This document shows positions 62,831-64,000 of a stretch of DNA of 64,000 bases, piece by piece (within the stretch, counting starts at the first letter, position 1; each line of letters begins with the position of its first letter). A program made the position numbers and the translations under genes. This DNA comes from Acetobacteroides hydrogenigenes. Lineage in GTDB: Bacteria > Bacteroidota > Bacteroidia > Bacteroidales > ZOR0009. Under the pieces are notes generated by a model. The model was not told the DNA's origin, searched no databases, and saw only the letters and a program-made list of their open reading frames with translations. Where the stretch lies: positions 1 through 64,000 of the forward strand of contig NZ_SLWB01000001.1 of NCBI RefSeq assembly GCF_004340205.1. Reading direction: 5' to 3'.

Positions 62831-63092
62831 CAAAACCTCCATGCTCGGAAAAGGCATTCCTACCTAAAAGCCATTTCCGAGCATGCTCAGAAATCACAAT
62901 CAAGCGTCAAAATCATTTCCGAGCATAATCAGAAACTACCTTCGGACATAAATCGTATTTCCGAGGTTGCTCAGAAGCAAAATCAACCCTTTAAAACAAT
63001 TTCCGAGTTAGATCGGAAACAACTTTCTTACAAGAAGCTGATTTCCGAGCATGCTCGGAAATCATTTTAAACCCTCAGCACCATTTCCGAGC
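62831..63092. repeat. tandem array 3: six 42-bp units with a palindromic core
   Basis: Unit starts fall at 62873, 62915, 62957, 62999, 63041 and 63083, exactly 42 bp apart, with a partial unit from 62831. Each has a conserved core of ATTTCCGAGC and GCTCGGAAAT (back to back in the best units, a perfect 22-bp palindrome) and about 20 bp of unrelated sequence. Because the core is self-complementary and the period is 14 codons, both strands encode the same heptapeptide (ISEHARK or variants), alternating with variable heptads. The plus-strand frame is open from ATG 62816 to TAA 63068-63070. Core divergence and fixed spacer length argue against CRISPR. No other gene is seen in 62506-63222. Confidence 0.85.
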
Positions 63093-63222
63093 ACGCCAAA
63101 TACACCCCCCAGCATCCGCCAACCCACTTCTAAGCCAGCAGCCGATGCCGCGGGCGTGGGTCTACGGCAAATGCTGAGATCCATCAGCCCCACAGCCGCA
63201 CCGGAACTTCAAACAAACAAAA

Positions 63223-63245
63223 AGGGCCGCCAATCCGGCAGCCCT
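63223..63245 (-). terminator. terminator after the oxoamine synthase gene
   Basis: Stem AGGGCTGCC with GGCGGCCCT (one mismatch) and a 5-nt loop, followed on the minus strand by TTTTTGTTTGTTTG. It lies 23 bp past the stop codon. Confidence 0.8.
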
Positions 63246-63268
63246 CTACTGTATTCTTATGAAGATTT

Positions 63269-64000
63269 TTACATTGGCTGAACAACGGCCTCGCCAACGT
63301 ACTTGCCGGCAGCAAGCTTTTCGCGGCAGGCGGCAAAAGCCTTAATGGTACGCTCAACATCCTCGTGCGTATGAACGGCAGTTGGAATAAGGCGTAGGAG
63401 GATTTGCCCCTTAGGAATAACCGGATACACCACGATTGAGCAGAAAATACCGTAGTTCTCGCGAAGGTCGAGCACCAGGTTGGTTGCCTCGGGCACCTCG
63501 CCGTGCATGTAAACAGGCGTTACCGGCGACTGGGTAACCCCGATGTCGAAACCTTCCTTCTTAAGGCCCGATTGAAGGTCTTCCACGATCTCCCAAAGCT
63601 TAGCCTTAAGCTCGGGACGCGTTTGAAGAAGATCAAGACGCTTTAGCGCACCGAATACCATAGGCATTGGGAGCGACTTGGCGAATATTTGCGAGCGAAG
63701 GTTGTAGCGAAGGAAGTTGATGATATCGGCATCGCCGGCAACAAAACCGCCGATTCCGGCCATCGATTTGGCAAACGTTGAGAAGTAAAGGTCTATTTGA
63801 TCCTGAACCCCGTAGTGCTCGCCAATACCAGCACCCATCTTACCCATGGTTCCAAATCCGTGAGCATCGTCAACGAGCAGGCGGAAGCTAAAGCGATTTC
63901 TTTTCTCAACGATTCCGGGAAGGTAGCCAAGGTCGCCAGCCATACCAAATACGCCCTCGGTGATTACCAGGATACCACCCTTTGTCTTTTCGGCATAGCT
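63269..64000 (-). CDS. alpha-oxoamine synthase family aminotransferase (partial, continues beyond the window)
   Basis: The visible 243-244 residues are the C-terminal two thirds of a PLP enzyme of the AONS/KBL/SPT family, which condense an amino acid with an acyl-CoA. Seen are ILVITEGVFGMAGDLGYLP, the Asp-His pair in LLVDDAHGFGTMG, and the Schiff-base Lys in YFSTFAKSMAGIGGFVAGD. The reading frame is open through the right edge, so the ATG at 63943 is internal and the true start lies outside. The segment differs from the Bacteroides serine palmitoyltransferase I recall and may be a paralogue, so the substrate (serine/glycine, acyl chain) is undecided. A terminator follows at 63223-63245. Confidence 0.9.
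   Translation of the reverse strand, partial: SYAEKTKGGILVITEGVFGMAGDLGYLPGIVEKRNRFSFRLLVDDAHGFGTMGKMGAGIGEHYGVQDQIDLYFSTFAKSMAGIGGFVAGDADIINFLRYNLRSQIFAKSLPMPMVFGALKRLDLLQTRPELKAKLWEIVEDLQSGLKKEGFDIGVTQSPVTPVYMHGEVPEATNLVLDLRENYGIFCSIVVYPVIPKGQILLRLIPTAVHTHEDVERTIKAFAACREKLAAGKYVGEAVVQPM

Noticed and set aside
62567-62857. 96-aa minus-strand ORF upstream of the YhiN-family gene
   Set aside because: Overlaps the gene's 5' region and array 3; no start context or domain. It partly exists because array 3 is open on both strands.
62831-63092. CRISPR-like array (conserved core plus ~20-bp spacers)
   Set aside because: Cores differ from unit to unit, the period is exactly 42 bp in every unit, the frame stays open, and no cas genes are nearby.

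Overview
The window looks like a chromosomal segment of a saccharolytic, probably anaerobic member of the Bacteroidales (Bacteroidota). The evidence is a SusC/SusD pair, a hybrid two-component regulator, promoters of the form TTG-N19-TAnnTTTG, mostly absent Shine-Dalgarno sequences, and the 5' end of a 16S rRNA gene on the minus strand at the left edge. I cannot name the genus.

Layout. 1-600: 5' end of 16S rRNA and two tandem rrn promoters. 711-4279: a porin - periplasmic asparaginase - DcuB unit that fits anaerobic use of asparagine/aspartate as a source of fumarate. 4526-10310: lolA-ftsK, a conserved gene of unknown function, and an Fpg/Nei-type glycosylase. 10400-12440: a gene-poor stretch with a 21/42-bp tandem repeat array, one small lipoprotein gene, a candidate small RNA and several palindromic elements.

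12490-42180: one large pectin utilisation locus, all on the minus strand. A hybrid two-component sensor (38155-42180) presumably controls pectate lyase PL10, GH105, SusC, SusD, a DUF4861 protein, two GH28 enzymes, pectin methylesterase CE8, acetylesterase CE12 and GH43. The same locus carries the cytoplasmic route: hexuronate transporter, UxaC/UxaB/UxaA for galacturonate, KduI plus an SDR dehydrogenase (probable KduD role) for the unsaturated uronate, then KdgK and KDPG aldolase to pyruvate and glyceraldehyde-3-phosphate. It therefore covers deesterification, cleavage, import and catabolism.

42447-46108: carbamate kinase and ornithine carbamoyltransferase (ATP from citrulline/carbamoyl phosphate), and a FabH-like ketosynthase. 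46344-49000: an accessory stretch with a small conserved gene, a second 21-bp repeat array, an AT-rich SUKH-family gene, and a PH-like membrane protein bracketed by ~100-bp direct repeats. 49316-54902: the threonine operon, with a previously unlabelled Thr/Ile-rich leader peptide, thrA, thrB and thrC; small inverted-repeat elements sit in both internal gaps. 54944-62505: a PgpH-like HD phosphodiesterase, a C40 peptidase, a NUDIX hydrolase, a fused acyl-activating enzyme/acyl carrier/acyltransferase, and a YhiN-family flavoprotein. 62831-63092: a third array, with 42-bp period and a palindromic core. 63269-64000: a truncated alpha-oxoamine synthase.

The most unusual signal is the three tandem arrays (10533-10952, 47158-47346, 62831-63092). 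They share no obvious sequence, yet each keeps a strict 21- or 42-nt period that reads as heptapeptide repeats. The clearest regulatory discovery is the thr leader peptide at 49316-49417.
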